DNA of 64,000 nt. Origin: Vulcanimicrobium winogradskyi. GTDB lineage: Bacteria > Vulcanimicrobiota > Vulcanimicrobiia > Vulcanimicrobiales > Vulcanimicrobiaceae. Positions 25,709 to 34,485 of this stretch are shown piece by piece. Position numbers and translations under genes: made by a program. The stretch's first letter is position 1. The number at the start of each line of letters is the position of its first letter. The notes beneath the pieces were generated by a model that was not told where the DNA came from, did no database searches, and was given only the letters and a program-made list of their open reading frames with translations. Where the stretch lies: contig PLDA01000002.1 of NCBI GenBank assembly GCA_003134965.1, positions 1,426,001 through 1,490,000 on the forward strand, given 5' to 3'.

Positions 25709-27814
25709 GTGGCGCCGACATTGCAGAGTGGGGTAGCCGTCCTCACCATCGAGAACCCGCCCGTCAACGCCCTGGGGCCGGCTTCGGTCGCGCCGGTCCT
25801 GGCCGCGCTCGAGGCCGCCCTCGCCGACCCGGACGTCTCCGCGATCGTGCTGGTGGGCGCGAACGGGATCTTCAGCGCCGGCGCCGACATGCGCGGCTTT
25901 GTGCGGCGTCATCCTGAGCCCGTCGAAGGGCCGGCCCCGCGGCCGAACACGCGCGACCTCATCGACGCGCTCGAAGCCTCGCCGAAGCCGGTCGTCGCCG
26001 CGATCGAGGGCGTTGCGATGGGCGGCGGCCTCGAGGTCGCCCTGGCGTGCGACTACCGGGTCGCCGCACCCGGGGCGCGCCTCGGCCTGCCCGAGATCAC
26101 ACGCGGGCTGCTGCCCGGTGCCGGGGGCACGCAGCGTGTCCCGCGCCTGGTGGGCGCGCAGCCGGCACTCGCGCTGATCCTCGGCGGCGAGCCGCTCGAC
26201 GCCGCGCGGGCGAAGGCGATCGGGCTCATCGACGAGGTCGCGACCGACGTCCTACCGGCCGCGACCACCCTTGCGCGCACGCTGAGCGGTGCCGCGCGCC
26301 GGCGCATCAGCGCGATGGACGCGCCGCCGGACGACGGCGCGATCGCCGCGGCGCGCGAACGGGCGCAGCCGGAGGCGCGCGGCGGGCTCGCGGAGCATCG
26401 CGCGATCGCCTGCGTCGCCGACGCGCTGACGCTGCCGTTCGCCGACGGCCTCGCACGCGAGCGCGACCGCTTTCTCGAACTGGTCGCCTCCGAGCAATCG
26501 CGGGCGCGGATCCACCTGTTCTTCGCCGAGCGCGAGGCCGCGAAGCTCGCCGACGGTACCGTTCCCGCGCCGTTCGGTGTTCGTACCGCGACCGTGGTCG
26601 GCGGTGGAACGATGGGGACCGGGATCGCGATGGCGTGTGCCAACGCGGGGATCACCGTGACGCTGGTCGACCTGCAGCCGGAGATCCTCGAGCGCGCGCG
26701 CGGGATCATCGCCGGCAACTACGGTGCGACGCTGCGTAAAGGAAAGCTGTCGCAGGACGAGCACGACGCGCGGCTCGCGCGGATCGCGTTCGCCACCTCG
26801 CTCGACGCCGCGGCCGGGGTCGATCTGGTGATCGAGGCCGTGTTCGAGGAGATGGCGATCAAGCAAGACGTCTTCCGCGCGCTCGACCGCATCGCGTCGC
26901 CGGGGACGATTCTGGCCAGCAACACCTCGACGCTCGACGTCGACGCGATCGCCGCCGTCACCGCGCGCCCGCAGGACGTGGTCGGGATGCATTTCTTCAG
27001 CCCGGCGAACGTGATGAAGCTGCTGGAGATCGTGCGCGGCGCGCGCAGCGCGCCGGAGACGATCGGGCACGCACTCGGGATCGCGAAGCAACTGCGCAAG
27101 GTCGGCGTCGTCGCTGGCAACTGCGACGGCTTCATCGGCAACCGCATGCTGCACTCGTACGGCCGCGAAGCGGCGTTCTTGCTTGAGGAGGGCGCGACAC
27201 CGCAACGCGTCGACCGCGTGATCCGCGAGTTCGGTTTCCCGATGGGGCCGTTCGCCATGGGCGACCTCGCCGGGCTCGACGTCGGCTGGCGGATTCGCAA
27301 AGGCCGGCACGCGAAGGCGCCGCCGGCCGGGCGCTATTCGAAGATCGCCGACGAGCTGTGCGAGCTCGGGCGCTACGGTCAGAAGACCGGCGCAGGGTAC
27401 TACCGTTACGAGAACGGGAGCCGCACCCCGCTCCCCGACCCGCTGGTGGACGAGCTGATCGTGCGCTGCGCTCGGGACGCCGGGATCGAACGGCGTGAGA
27501 TCTCCGACGACGAGATCCTCAAGCGCTGCATGTATCCGCTGGTCAACGAGGCCGCGAAGATCCTCGCCGAGGGGATCGCCGTCCGGCCGGGCGACGTCGA
27601 CGTCGTGTGGGTCTACGGCTACGGCTTCCCGGCCTGGCGCGGCGGGCCGCTGCGCTGGGCCGACAGCATCGGGCTCGCAGCGATCGTCGGTGACTTGCTC
27701 GCGTTCGAGCAGGAGCACGGAGCGGATTGGACCCCAGCACCGCTGCTGCGTGAGCTGGCTGAGAGCGGCGGGAGCTTCGCCGGGTGGAAGGCAGCGGTGG
27801 TGGCGCATGCGTGA
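25709..27814 (+). CDS. fadJ: Fused enoyl-CoA hydratase / 3-hydroxyacyl-CoA dehydrogenase (FadJ/FadB-like)
   Basis: A 701-residue bifunctional beta-oxidation enzyme. The crotonase domain (1-190) has VALTIENPPVNAL-like strands, the oxyanion GIFSAGADMRGF and AMGGGLEVALACDYRVA, and the catalytic Glu region LPEITRGLLPGAGGTQR. The dehydrogenase domain starts near 295 with VVGGGTMGTGIAMA and has the catalytic His in GMHFFSPANVMKLLEIV, then GNCDGFIGNRM and YGQKTGAGYYRY. Between strands of the crotonase domain, RHPEPVEG (25908-25930) is an in-frame repeat insertion absent from homologs. The GTG start follows GGAGAA. The stop overlaps the thiolase ATG, forming a fadJ-thiolase pair. Confidence 0.94.
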   Translation: MAPTLQSGVAVLTIENPPVNALGPASVAPVLAALEAALADPDVSAIVLVGANGIFSAGADMRGFVRRHPEPVEGPAPRPNTRDLIDALEASPKPVVAAIEGVAMGGGLEVALACDYRVAAPGARLGLPEITRGLLPGAGGTQRVPRLVGAQPALALILGGEPLDAARAKAIGLIDEVATDVLPAATTLARTLSGAARRRISAMDAPPDDGAIAAARERAQPEARGGLAEHRAIACVADALTLPFADGLARERDRFLELVASEQSRARIHLFFAEREAAKLADGTVPAPFGVRTATVVGGGTMGTGIAMACANAGITVTLVDLQPEILERARGIIAGNYGATLRKGKLSQDEHDARLARIAFATSLDAAAGVDLVIEAVFEEMAIKQDVFRALDRIASPGTILASNTSTLDVDAIAAVTARPQDVVGMHFFSPANVMKLLEIVRGARSAPETIGHALGIAKQLRKVGVVAGNCDGFIGNRMLHSYGREAAFLLEEGATPQRVDRVIREFGFPMGPFAMGDLAGLDVGWRIRKGRHAKAPPAGRYSKIADELCELGRYGQKTGAGYYRYENGSRTPLPDPLVDELIVRCARDAGIERREISDDEILKRCMYPLVNEAAKILAEGIAVRPGDVDVVWVYGYGFPAWRGGPLRWADSIGLAAIVGDLLAFEQEHGADWTPAPLLRELAESGGSFAGWKAAVVAHA
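25908..25930 (+). repeat. Dispersed repeat copy inside fadJ
   Basis: GTCATCCTGAGCCCGTCGAAGGG, in frame, encoding His-Pro-Glu-Pro-Val-Glu-Gly in a loop of the crotonase domain. Confidence 0.85.
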
Positions 27815-28988
27815 AGCGGCGATCGTCTCGACCGCGCGCACGCCGATCGGAAAAGCCTTTCGTGGTGCCTTCAACGACACGCACGGCGCGACCATGGCGG
27901 GACACGTCATCGCTCACGCCGTGCGCCGCAGCGGTTTGGACCCGGCCGAGATCGAGGACGTCATCCTCGGCTGCGCCGAGCCCGAAGGCGCCACCGGGCA
28001 CAATATCGCGCGCCTCGCCGCGATCCGCGCGGGGTTGCCGGTGACGACCGCCGGCACGACGATCAACCGCTTCTGCAGCTCCGGCCTGCAGGCGATCGCC
28101 TTCGCCGCGCAGCGCGTCGTGGTCGACGGCGTCCCCGCGATGGTCGCCGGCGGACTCGAGTCGATCAGCCTCGTGCAGCCGAACGCGAACCGCAGCTACC
28201 TCCGCGAAGATTGGCTCGCCGAGCACAAGCCCGACCTCTGGATGGCGATGATCGAGACTGCGGATATCGTGGCCGAGCGCTACGGCGTCAGTCGCGAGCG
28301 CCAGGACGAATATGCGCTGATCAGCCAGCAGCGTACGGCGGCCGGTCAGGCGGCGGGTCGCTTCGACGCGGAGATCGTTCCGCTCCCGACGCGCAAAGCG
28401 GTGACGAACAAAGAGACGGGTGAGGTAACCCACGAGGACGTCATGCTGACGCGCGACGAGGGGAACCGGGCCGACACGACGCTCGAGGGATTGGCGAAGC
28501 TGCAGCCGGTGCGCGGCCCCGGCAAGTACATCACCGCCGGCAACGCCAGCCAGCTTTCGGACGGGGCGTCGGCGTGCGTCGTGATGGACGCGAAGCTCGC
28601 CGCGCAGCGCAACATCGAACCGCTGGGATTCTTCCGCGGCATGGCGGTGAGCGGTCTCGAGCCCGACGAGATGGGGATCGGTCCGATCTACGCGATCCCG
28701 CGGCTGCTCGAGCGCCAGGGGCTGACGATCGACGACATCGACCTGTGGGAGCTCAACGAGGCGTTCGCGGTGCAGGCGCTGTACTGCCGTGAACGGCTCG
28801 GCATCCCGCTCGAGCGCTACAACGTCGACGGCGGCGCGATCTCGATCGGCCATCCGTACGGGATGAGCGGCGCGCGGATGACCGGCCATGCCTTGATCGA
28901 GGGCAAACGCCGCGGCGCGAAGCGCGTCGTCGTCACGATGTGCATCGGCGGCGGTCAGGGCGCCGCGGCGCTGTTCGAGGTGGCCTAG
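27807..28988 (+). CDS. Acetyl-CoA acyltransferase (thiolase)
   Basis: A 393-residue thiolase that cleaves 3-ketoacyl-CoA to acetyl-CoA, the last step of beta-oxidation. The nucleophilic Cys is in TTINRFCSSGLQAIAFA at about residue 89. The catalytic His is in GGAISIGHPYGMSGAR and the second Cys in VVTMCIGGGQGAA. The ATG at 27807 overlaps the fadJ stop by 8 nt, so the pair is co-translated. A near-identical copy of its 3' end recurs at 30534-30629, pointing to a duplication or lost paralogue. The degradative (FadA) type is favoured by the partner gene. Confidence 0.95.
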   Translation: MREAAIVSTARTPIGKAFRGAFNDTHGATMAGHVIAHAVRRSGLDPAEIEDVILGCAEPEGATGHNIARLAAIRAGLPVTTAGTTINRFCSSGLQAIAFAAQRVVVDGVPAMVAGGLESISLVQPNANRSYLREDWLAEHKPDLWMAMIETADIVAERYGVSRERQDEYALISQQRTAAGQAAGRFDAEIVPLPTRKAVTNKETGEVTHEDVMLTRDEGNRADTTLEGLAKLQPVRGPGKYITAGNASQLSDGASACVVMDAKLAAQRNIEPLGFFRGMAVSGLEPDEMGIGPIYAIPRLLERQGLTIDDIDLWELNEAFAVQALYCRERLGIPLERYNVDGGAISIGHPYGMSGARMTGHALIEGKRRGAKRVVVTMCIGGGQGAAALFEVA

Positions 28989-29120
28989 AGGCTCCCGCGC
29001 TCAGCGGGCTTCGCAGAGCGGTGCGAGGGTTCATACTGCGAGCACGGAATTTGGTGACGTGACGTCGCCGCCCGTCGCTACGAAGAACTCGGCTGCCAAT
29101 GCATATTCGTTTCGAGCAGC

Positions 29121-30473
29121 ATGCTGATGTTCGCACGGTCGTTCCAGATCCTGGTCGCGACGCTAGCGGTTGCCGGAGTAGCGCTCGTCCCTCCTCCGGA
29201 GCGAGGCTCGTTCCCGCCGCGTGAGCTCGTCGCGCCAGGGCGGGAGCAGCGCACGGTGCTCCCTGCTAGGGTGAAATCCTCTGTCTGGACGCAGCTACTC
29301 TACACGTCGTCACCGCTTCAAAAGGCGGACTTCTCGGAGCCGGCCCTCGCGGTTGGAATCGATCAGATTGTCTTTCGCTCCGGCGGGCACATATGCGCCT
29401 TTCGGATTGCGGACGGCCACCGGCGGTGGTGCTCCGGCGCGGGTGATCATCCGGTATTCGGCGGCAACCGTTTCGCATACATAACCGATAACAACGTGGT
29501 CGAAGCCGTCGACGCCGAAACCGGCGCTCACCGATGGACGTTTCGATTCCACATCGATCCGAAACTCACGCTACCAGGCGCCCGCACCTTCGTGTGGGCG
29601 TTCTCGGATACATTCGTCGCCACGAGTTATGCGCGCACCGATGCGGGACACGTACCGTACGCCGTAGTAAGCGCGGCCGGGAAGACGCTGTGGAGCGGTC
29701 GCGATCAAGACGCCGTTCATGGATCGCTTGTTTACCTCAGCCCAGGACGCGTTCTCATTCCGCAGCAAGGCTCGGGAGCGATGATCGTCACGCCGTGGAG
29801 GCTAGTGCGCCTCGAACCGCGCTCTTCCTTCGGCGCTTCCTTCTGGAGCGCGACAGCCTTTCTCGGGCGCCGCGGCGGGCTCGTGTTCGCGGATCCGAAT
29901 TTGCTCGCGCCCATGGACGAGCGGCTCACCTCGTTCCATGTCCGTATCGACGATGAGAGTGGCCGCACGCTGCAAGACCGGCGCTTTAGCCCCGGACTCA
30001 TCACGCCACGAAGCGACCCGTGCGTGACCACGTGCGAAGGCGAGGCCGTCGCGATCGATCGTACCTTTGTCTACGGGCGGATACACGATATGCTCTATCG
30101 GTTTCCGTGGGCCAAGTCCGGTGCGGATTCATCGGTATCGCTCGGAGAAGCGACGTCGTTCGCCGGACGAACCTCGGGCGGTGCGCTGATCGTGACACGG
30201 GCCAGTGGAACGTGGCTGATCGATTCCAGCGAGAATGCCGTGCGGAGCCATCAGCTGAGCAAGGACAACGTCGTCGTCTTGCACCGTAGGTTGGCCGAGC
30301 TCGACGTGCTCGGCTTTGCCGGAGGAGAAGTCATCGCCCTTGACGCTCGGCAACACGTGGTCGCCGAGCGATCCCGCTGCTCCCTGCTGGATGCCGCTCG
30401 CGTCGGTACGCGCCTGGTGTTCGCCTGTGGCGCTCCAAACGCTCGTGTCGACGCCCTCGTGATTCAACGGTGA
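29121..30473 (+). CDS. Exported PQQ-like beta-propeller repeat protein
   Basis: A 450-residue protein with an N-terminal signal or anchor (MLMFARSFQILVATLAVAGVALVPPP). Propeller-like repeats include HICAFRIADGHRRWCSGAG, NVVEAVDAETGAHRWTFRF and AVVSAAGKTLWSGR. These D-x-x-T/D-G-x-x-x-W blades recall PQQ_2 domains, without dehydrogenase residues, so a scaffold or sensor role is more likely than catalysis. Base and codon usage look less G+C-rich than the neighbouring fad genes. It sits between the thiolase gene and a duplicated thiolase 3' fragment, as if inserted or left after a deletion. Confidence 0.65.
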   Translation: MLMFARSFQILVATLAVAGVALVPPPERGSFPPRELVAPGREQRTVLPARVKSSVWTQLLYTSSPLQKADFSEPALAVGIDQIVFRSGGHICAFRIADGHRRWCSGAGDHPVFGGNRFAYITDNNVVEAVDAETGAHRWTFRFHIDPKLTLPGARTFVWAFSDTFVATSYARTDAGHVPYAVVSAAGKTLWSGRDQDAVHGSLVYLSPGRVLIPQQGSGAMIVTPWRLVRLEPRSSFGASFWSATAFLGRRGGLVFADPNLLAPMDERLTSFHVRIDDESGRTLQDRRFSPGLITPRSDPCVTTCEGEAVAIDRTFVYGRIHDMLYRFPWAKSGADSSVSLGEATSFAGRTSGGALIVTRASGTWLIDSSENAVRSHQLSKDNVVVLHRRLAELDVLGFAGGEVIALDARQHVVAERSRCSLLDAARVGTRLVFACGAPNARVDALVIQR

Positions 30474-30530
30474 CCTGCTCGAAGGGGCAGCGGTCCGCTG
30501 CTGAACTCCTTGGCATAGATCTGAAGTACA

Positions 30531-30629
30531 ATGGTCGACGGCGGCGCGATCTCGATCGGCCATCCGTACGGGATGAGCGGCGCGCGCATGACCGGCCAAG
30601 GCGCCGCCGCGCTGTTCGAGCTCGCTTGA
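30531..30629 (+). pseudogene. Thiolase 3'-end remnant
   Basis: Positions 30534-30598 match 28824-28888 of the upstream thiolase with a single base difference and encode GGAISIGHPYGMSGARMTG. The next 66 or so bases of the gene are missing. The copy resumes with the last codons (GAAALFELA-stop) and a few substitutions. Only 32 codons are open, so this is not a functional enzyme. It is a relic of a second thiolase gene or a local duplication. The synonymous end differs from the intact gene (GAGCTCGCT against GAGGTGGCC), suggesting a paralogue rather than a fresh copy. Confidence 0.85.
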
Positions 30630-30635
30630 CCGCCG

Positions 30636-32333
30636 CTACGGGACGATGACGGCGGCGTCCGGCGACGCTGCGTAGAGCCGCGCCACCTCGGCGGCCCGGT
30701 TCGCCAGCACGCGGCGCTGGTTCAGCGAGCCTTTGTCGGTGATCTCGCCGCGCGCGGCGTCGGGCGCATCGGTCGCGATCACCGCGCGGGCGACGCGCGT
30801 CGAGCTCGCCGGGTTGCGCGCGTTGTGCGCGGCGAGGACCGCGCGCACGCGTTCCGGCGCAGTGGGATCACCGGTGAGCGCGCGCGCGGCGAAGACGAGC
30901 GCGGTCAGCTCGTCGCGGTCGGCGCCGGCGAAGACGATCTCGTCGATCGTTCCTTGGCCGGTCTCGAGCACGTCGAGCCGCAGCAGGCCCGCGTTGACCC
31001 ACGTCCCCGACGAGAGCTTGAAATTCTCGCTGAGCCGTCCGCCGAAGACGATCCCGCGCGAGGGATCGGCGGAATCGAGCAACGCGCCCGCGTCGCCGCT
31101 CTTGAAGAAGCCCTCGTCGTCGAACGCTTCGCGCGTCGCTGCGTCGTCGCGCCAATATCCGGGCGTCACGCTCGGCCCGCGCACGCGCAGCTCGAAGCGG
31201 TCTTCGACCGGCGCGAGCTTGATCTCGACGCCGGGGACCGGCGTTCCGATCGTCTCGTGCGACGCGGGTCGTTCGCCCCAGACCGCGGTCGCCATCGGCG
31301 CGGTCTCGGTCGCGCCCCAGGCGGAGACGACCGGGATCTCGCGGCCGGCGTAGCGCTGCGCGAGAACCGCGAGCCGGCCGCGCAGCGTCTCGGGGATGCT
31401 CGCGCCGGCGTTGAGCAGGATGCGCACGCGCGAGAAGAAGCGCCGCGCGAGCGCTTCGTCGTGCTCGAGCGCTTCGAGCAGTAGCGTCCACCCGCGCGGC
31501 ACGTTGAAGTAGAACGTCGGCGCGATCTCGCGCAGGTTGCGCAGCGTCGCATCGAACGCACCCGGCGCCGGCTTGCCCGCATCGACGTACATCGTGCCGC
31601 CGTTGCGCAGCACCAGGCCGAAGTTCTTGTTGCCGGCCGCGGTATGGCTCCATGGCGCCCAGTCGAGCAGCACCGGCGCGCGGATCGCGTCGGGCCATAC
31701 CTCCTCCAGCATCGTCTGGTTCGCGCACAGCATGCGGTTCGTCGTGATCACGCCCTTCGGCGTCCCGGTCGAGCCCGAGGTGAACAGGATCTTCGCAATC
31801 GTATCGGGTCCGACGGCGTCGTGCGCGTGATCGGCCGCCGCCGGATCGCCGTCGAGCGCCAACAGGTTGGGCACGATCATCAGGCCGGGAACCGCCGCTG
31901 CGATGCGCTTTACGTGCGCAGCGTCGGGGACGACCGCCGCGAACGGCTGCAGCACCGCGAACAGCGCCGCGGCGCGCGCCGGGTCGGCGTCCTCGCGCGC
32001 GTACCCGGTCGAGATCGGCGAAACGGGGATCCCAACGTGCATTGCGGCCAGCGCGACGGCGGCGTGGTCGATCCCGTTCTCCGCGACGATCGCGAGCGGG
32101 CGCTCCGGCGAGCCGCCGGCGGCGAGCAGCGCGCCGGCGATCCGCCGCACGCGCTCGAGCATCGCAGCGTAACCGATCGTCTCCCAGCCCGCGCCGTCAC
32201 CGTCGCGCTGCGCGAGGAAGATCGTGTCCGGCGTTTCGCGCGCCCAGCGCACGAGATCGCCGGTGACGCGATCCGGGTACGGCAGCAGCGCGACCTCGGA
32301 TCGCAGCGTGCGCGCCGCCGGCTGCGACTGCAT
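30636..32333 (-). CDS. AMP-forming acyl/aryl-CoA synthetase, feruloyl-CoA synthase-like
   Basis: A 565-residue ANL-superfamily ligase. The P-loop is FTSGSTGTPKGVITTNRM, followed by NKNFGLVLRNGGTMYVDAGKP, NVPRGWTLLLEALEHD and the ATE motif WGATETAP. The C-terminal subdomain hinge is GIVFGGRLSENFKLSSGTWV, where the usual D-R-x-K is G-R-L-S-E-N-F-K-L-S-S-G, a form characteristic of feruloyl/hydroxycinnamoyl-CoA synthetases. It would activate p-coumarate, ferulate or similar acids. It lies 5 nt after the SDR gene in an operon with a crotonase, a divergent MarR and an amidohydrolase, matching couLNM-R-O of hydroxycinnamate catabolism. Substrate inferred. Confidence 0.85.
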   Translation of the reverse strand: MQSQPAARTLRSEVALLPYPDRVTGDLVRWARETPDTIFLAQRDGDGAGWETIGYAAMLERVRRIAGALLAAGGSPERPLAIVAENGIDHAAVALAAMHVGIPVSPISTGYAREDADPARAAALFAVLQPFAAVVPDAAHVKRIAAAVPGLMIVPNLLALDGDPAAADHAHDAVGPDTIAKILFTSGSTGTPKGVITTNRMLCANQTMLEEVWPDAIRAPVLLDWAPWSHTAAGNKNFGLVLRNGGTMYVDAGKPAPGAFDATLRNLREIAPTFYFNVPRGWTLLLEALEHDEALARRFFSRVRILLNAGASIPETLRGRLAVLAQRYAGREIPVVSAWGATETAPMATAVWGERPASHETIGTPVPGVEIKLAPVEDRFELRVRGPSVTPGYWRDDAATREAFDDEGFFKSGDAGALLDSADPSRGIVFGGRLSENFKLSSGTWVNAGLLRLDVLETGQGTIDEIVFAGADRDELTALVFAARALTGDPTAPERVRAVLAAHNARNPASSTRVARAVIATDAPDAARGEITDKGSLNQRRVLANRAAEVARLYAASPDAAVIVP

Positions 32334-32338
32334 TCCGC

Positions 32339-33100
32339 TCAGCGCGGCGGTAGCCGCAGCGCGCCGTCGAGGCGGATCGTCTCGCCGTTCAGGAACGCGT
32401 TCTCGCAGCAGCTCACGACGAGCTGCGCGTACTCTTCGGCGGTACCGAGCCGCTTCGGGAACGGGATCGACGCGCCGAGCGAGGCTTGGACCTCCGGCGG
32501 CAGCTCGCCGAGCAGCGGCGTCTGGAACAAGCCGGGCGCGATCGTCAGCACGCGGATCCCGAACTGCGCAAGCTCGCGCGCGAGCGGGAGCGTGAGCGCT
32601 ACGATCCCGCCTTTCGACGCTGCGTAGGCGGCCTGCCCGATCTGGCCTTCGAACGCCGCGACCGACGCCGTCGAGATCACCACGCCGCGCTCGCCGTTCT
32701 CCAGCGGTTCGAGCACCGACATTGCGGCGGCGGCCAGGCGCGTGACGTTGAACGTGCCGACCAGGTTCACGCGCACGACGCGCTCGAACTCGGGCAGCGG
32801 CATCGGTCCGTCGCGGCCGATCATCCGCCGCGCGGTCCCGATACCGGCGCAGTTCACCAGGACGCGCGCGATGCCGTGATGTGCGGCGGCGGCATCGAGC
32901 GCCGCAGCGACGCCGTCGGCGTCGGCGACATCGCAACGCGCGGCGAAGCCGCCGATCTCGGTCGCGACCGATTCCGCGCGCGCGCCGTCGATGTCGAAGA
33001 CGCCGACCCTGGCTCCGAGCGCGGCGAGCCGTCGCGCCGTCGCGGCGCCGAGCCCGGATCCGCCGCCGGTGACGATCGCGGCGTGTCCGGCGACGTTCAC
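32339..33100 (-). CDS. SDR oxidoreductase, 3-hydroxyacyl-CoA dehydrogenase type-2-like
   Basis: A 253-residue SDR with a cofactor loop GGGSGLGAATARRL (about residues 12-25), DIDG after beta2 indicating NAD preference, NCAGIG, catalytic Ser in GVVISTASVAAFEGQIGQ, and Tyr-x-x-x-Lys in AAYAASKGG. The end, NGETIRLDGALRLPPR, is typical of HSD17B10-like enzymes that oxidise 3-hydroxyacyl-CoA. In context it would oxidise the hydrated hydroxycinnamoyl-CoA to a beta-ketoacyl-CoA (CouN-like step). The GTG start at 33100 overlaps the crotonase stop by 4 nt. Confidence 0.9.
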   Translation of the reverse strand: MNVAGHAAIVTGGGSGLGAATARRLAALGARVGVFDIDGARAESVATEIGGFAARCDVADADGVAAALDAAAAHHGIARVLVNCAGIGTARRMIGRDGPMPLPEFERVVRVNLVGTFNVTRLAAAAMSVLEPLENGERGVVISTASVAAFEGQIGQAAYAASKGGIVALTLPLARELAQFGIRVLTIAPGLFQTPLLGELPPEVQASLGASIPFPKRLGTAEEYAQLVVSCCENAFLNGETIRLDGALRLPPR

Positions 33101-33879
33101 GAGCGGGTCACCTTCGCAGCGCGCTTGTCGAGAAACGCCTGCACGCGGCGCTTGGCCTCTTCGTCGGTCGACGCGGCTGCGGCGACCAGCGCTTCGGTGA
33201 AGTAGCCGATCGACGTCGGAGCGCCGGCGATGCGCTGCAGCGCTTGGATGATCGCGAAGTTGGAGATCGGCGCGTTGGCAGCGATGCGGTGCGCAAGCTC
33301 GAGCGCTTTCGCGCGCCCGGTCCCGTCGTCGACCAGGTACTGGCTGATGCCGAACGCCTGACCGGCATCGGCGTCGTACACGCGGCCGGTGAGCAGCATG
33401 TCCATCACGCGCGCCGTGCCGATCAGCCGCGGCAGGCGGACCGATCCGCCGCCGCCGAGGAAGATGCCGCGCTGTCCTTCGGGCAGCGCGTAGAAGGCCG
33501 AACGCTCGGCGACGCGCATGTGACACGCGGCGGCGAGCTCGAGACCGCCGCCGATCGTCGCGCCGTGCAGCGCGGCGACGACCGGGAGCGCGCCGAACTC
33601 GATCGCTTCGAACGCGCGGTGCCATAGCCGCGAGTGCGCGATCGACGCGGGCAGGTCGCGCGCCGCGACGTTCGTCAGATCGAGCCCGGCCGAGAAGTGG
33701 TCGCCGGCCGCGCACAAGACGATCGCGCCGGCGCCGGCCGGCGGCGCGCTGACGAACTGCTCGAGTCCCAGCACCGTTTCGTCGTCGAGCGCGTTGCGTT
33801 TCGCCGCGCGATTCAGCTCGAGGATCGCCACGTCGCCGTCGCGGCGGTACGCCAAGGACGGCGGCAGCTCGGGTTTCAT
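33097..33879 (-). CDS. Crotonase-family enoyl-CoA hydratase (CouM-like)
   Basis: A 260-residue crotonase. Oxyanion-hole strands are AGDHFSAGLDLTNVAA and LHGATIGGGLELAAACHMRVAE. The catalytic-acid region ALPEGQRGIFLGGGGSVRLPRLIG differs from classical hydratases and matches the clade found beside aryl-CoA ligases. It probably hydrates the double bond of hydroxycinnamoyl-CoA. It is the first gene of the minus-strand operon (crotonase, SDR, ligase), starting at ATG 33879 with a palindrome-rich promoter region overlapping the start. The divergent MarR gene begins 63 nt away. Confidence 0.9.
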   Translation of the reverse strand: MKPELPPSLAYRRDGDVAILELNRAAKRNALDDETVLGLEQFVSAPPAGAGAIVLCAAGDHFSAGLDLTNVAARDLPASIAHSRLWHRAFEAIEFGALPVVAALHGATIGGGLELAAACHMRVAERSAFYALPEGQRGIFLGGGGSVRLPRLIGTARVMDMLLTGRVYDADAGQAFGISQYLVDDGTGRAKALELAHRIAANAPISNFAIIQALQRIAGAPTSIGYFTEALVAAAASTDEEAKRRVQAFLDKRAAKVTRS

Positions 33880-33900
33880 TATGGGATATAACCATGAAGC
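33876..33900. promoter_or_regulatory. Putative MarR/CouR operator with overlapping minus-strand promoter
   Basis: TTCAT and ATGAA form outer arms around a 14-nt AT-rich centre (TATGGGATATAACC), the only AT-rich patch in the intergenic region. It includes the crotonase start codon. On the minus strand TATATC or CATAAT could be a -10 box. Position between the divergent regulator and operon supports an operator, but arm length is short. Confidence 0.35.
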
Positions 33901-33942
33901 CCGCGCCGGGGTCAAGGCGCCCGCGCCGCGAAGAGCCGGGCC

Positions 33943-34485
33943 GTGGACGCGCTTCATCCCGAGGTCGCAGGCGAGTTCGGACCGCTCACCGAGTACGTGG
34001 GATACGCGCTGCGGCGCGCGCAGCTCAAGGTGTTCCAGGATTTCATCGACACGCTGGATGAGCTCGACCTGCGTCCGGCGCATTTCTCCGTGCTGACGGT
34101 GGTCGACGCCAATCCCGGGATCCTGCAGTCGCGCGCGTGCGCGGCGCTCGGAATTCAGAAGGCGAACTTCGTGCCGCTGCTCGACGGCCTGCAGCGCCGC
34201 GGCTTGCTGCGGCGCGTCGCGCTGAACGGCCGCGCGAACGGACTGCACCTGACCGACGAGGGCCGCAAGCTGCTCGCGCGCGCGCGCCGCTTGCACGACC
34301 GTCACGAACGGCGCGTGCTCGGCGTGATGTCGGCGCTCGAGCGCAAGCGGCTGATCGCGACGCTGAGCCGGATCGCCGGACTCGACGAGGTCAGCCCGCG
34401 CGCAGCCCCAGCAGCCGCGCGGCGTTCTCCTTCAGGATCAGCGGCCGCACCTCGTCGCGGATCGGCAGCGAAGCGAAGTCCTTGA
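33943..34485 (+). CDS. MarR-family transcriptional regulator (CouR-like)
   Basis: A 180-residue winged-helix repressor. The dimer helix is EYVGYALRRAQLKVFQDFIDTLDELDLRPAHFSVLTVVDANPG. The recognition helix lies in SRACAALGIQKANFVPLLDGLQRRGLLRRV and the wing in ALNGRANGLHLTDEGRKLLARA. The GTG start at 33943 places it divergently from the crotonase-SDR-ligase operon, the standard arrangement for CouR, which responds to aryl-CoA thioesters. The final 35 residues are low-complexity and overlap the 3' end of the convergent amidohydrolase by 95 nt, so its native C-terminus may have been shorter. Confidence 0.85.
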   Translation: MDALHPEVAGEFGPLTEYVGYALRRAQLKVFQDFIDTLDELDLRPAHFSVLTVVDANPGILQSRACAALGIQKANFVPLLDGLQRRGLLRRVALNGRANGLHLTDEGRKLLARARRLHDRHERRVLGVMSALERKRLIATLSRIAGLDEVSPRAAPAAARRSPSGSAAAPRRGSAAKRSP

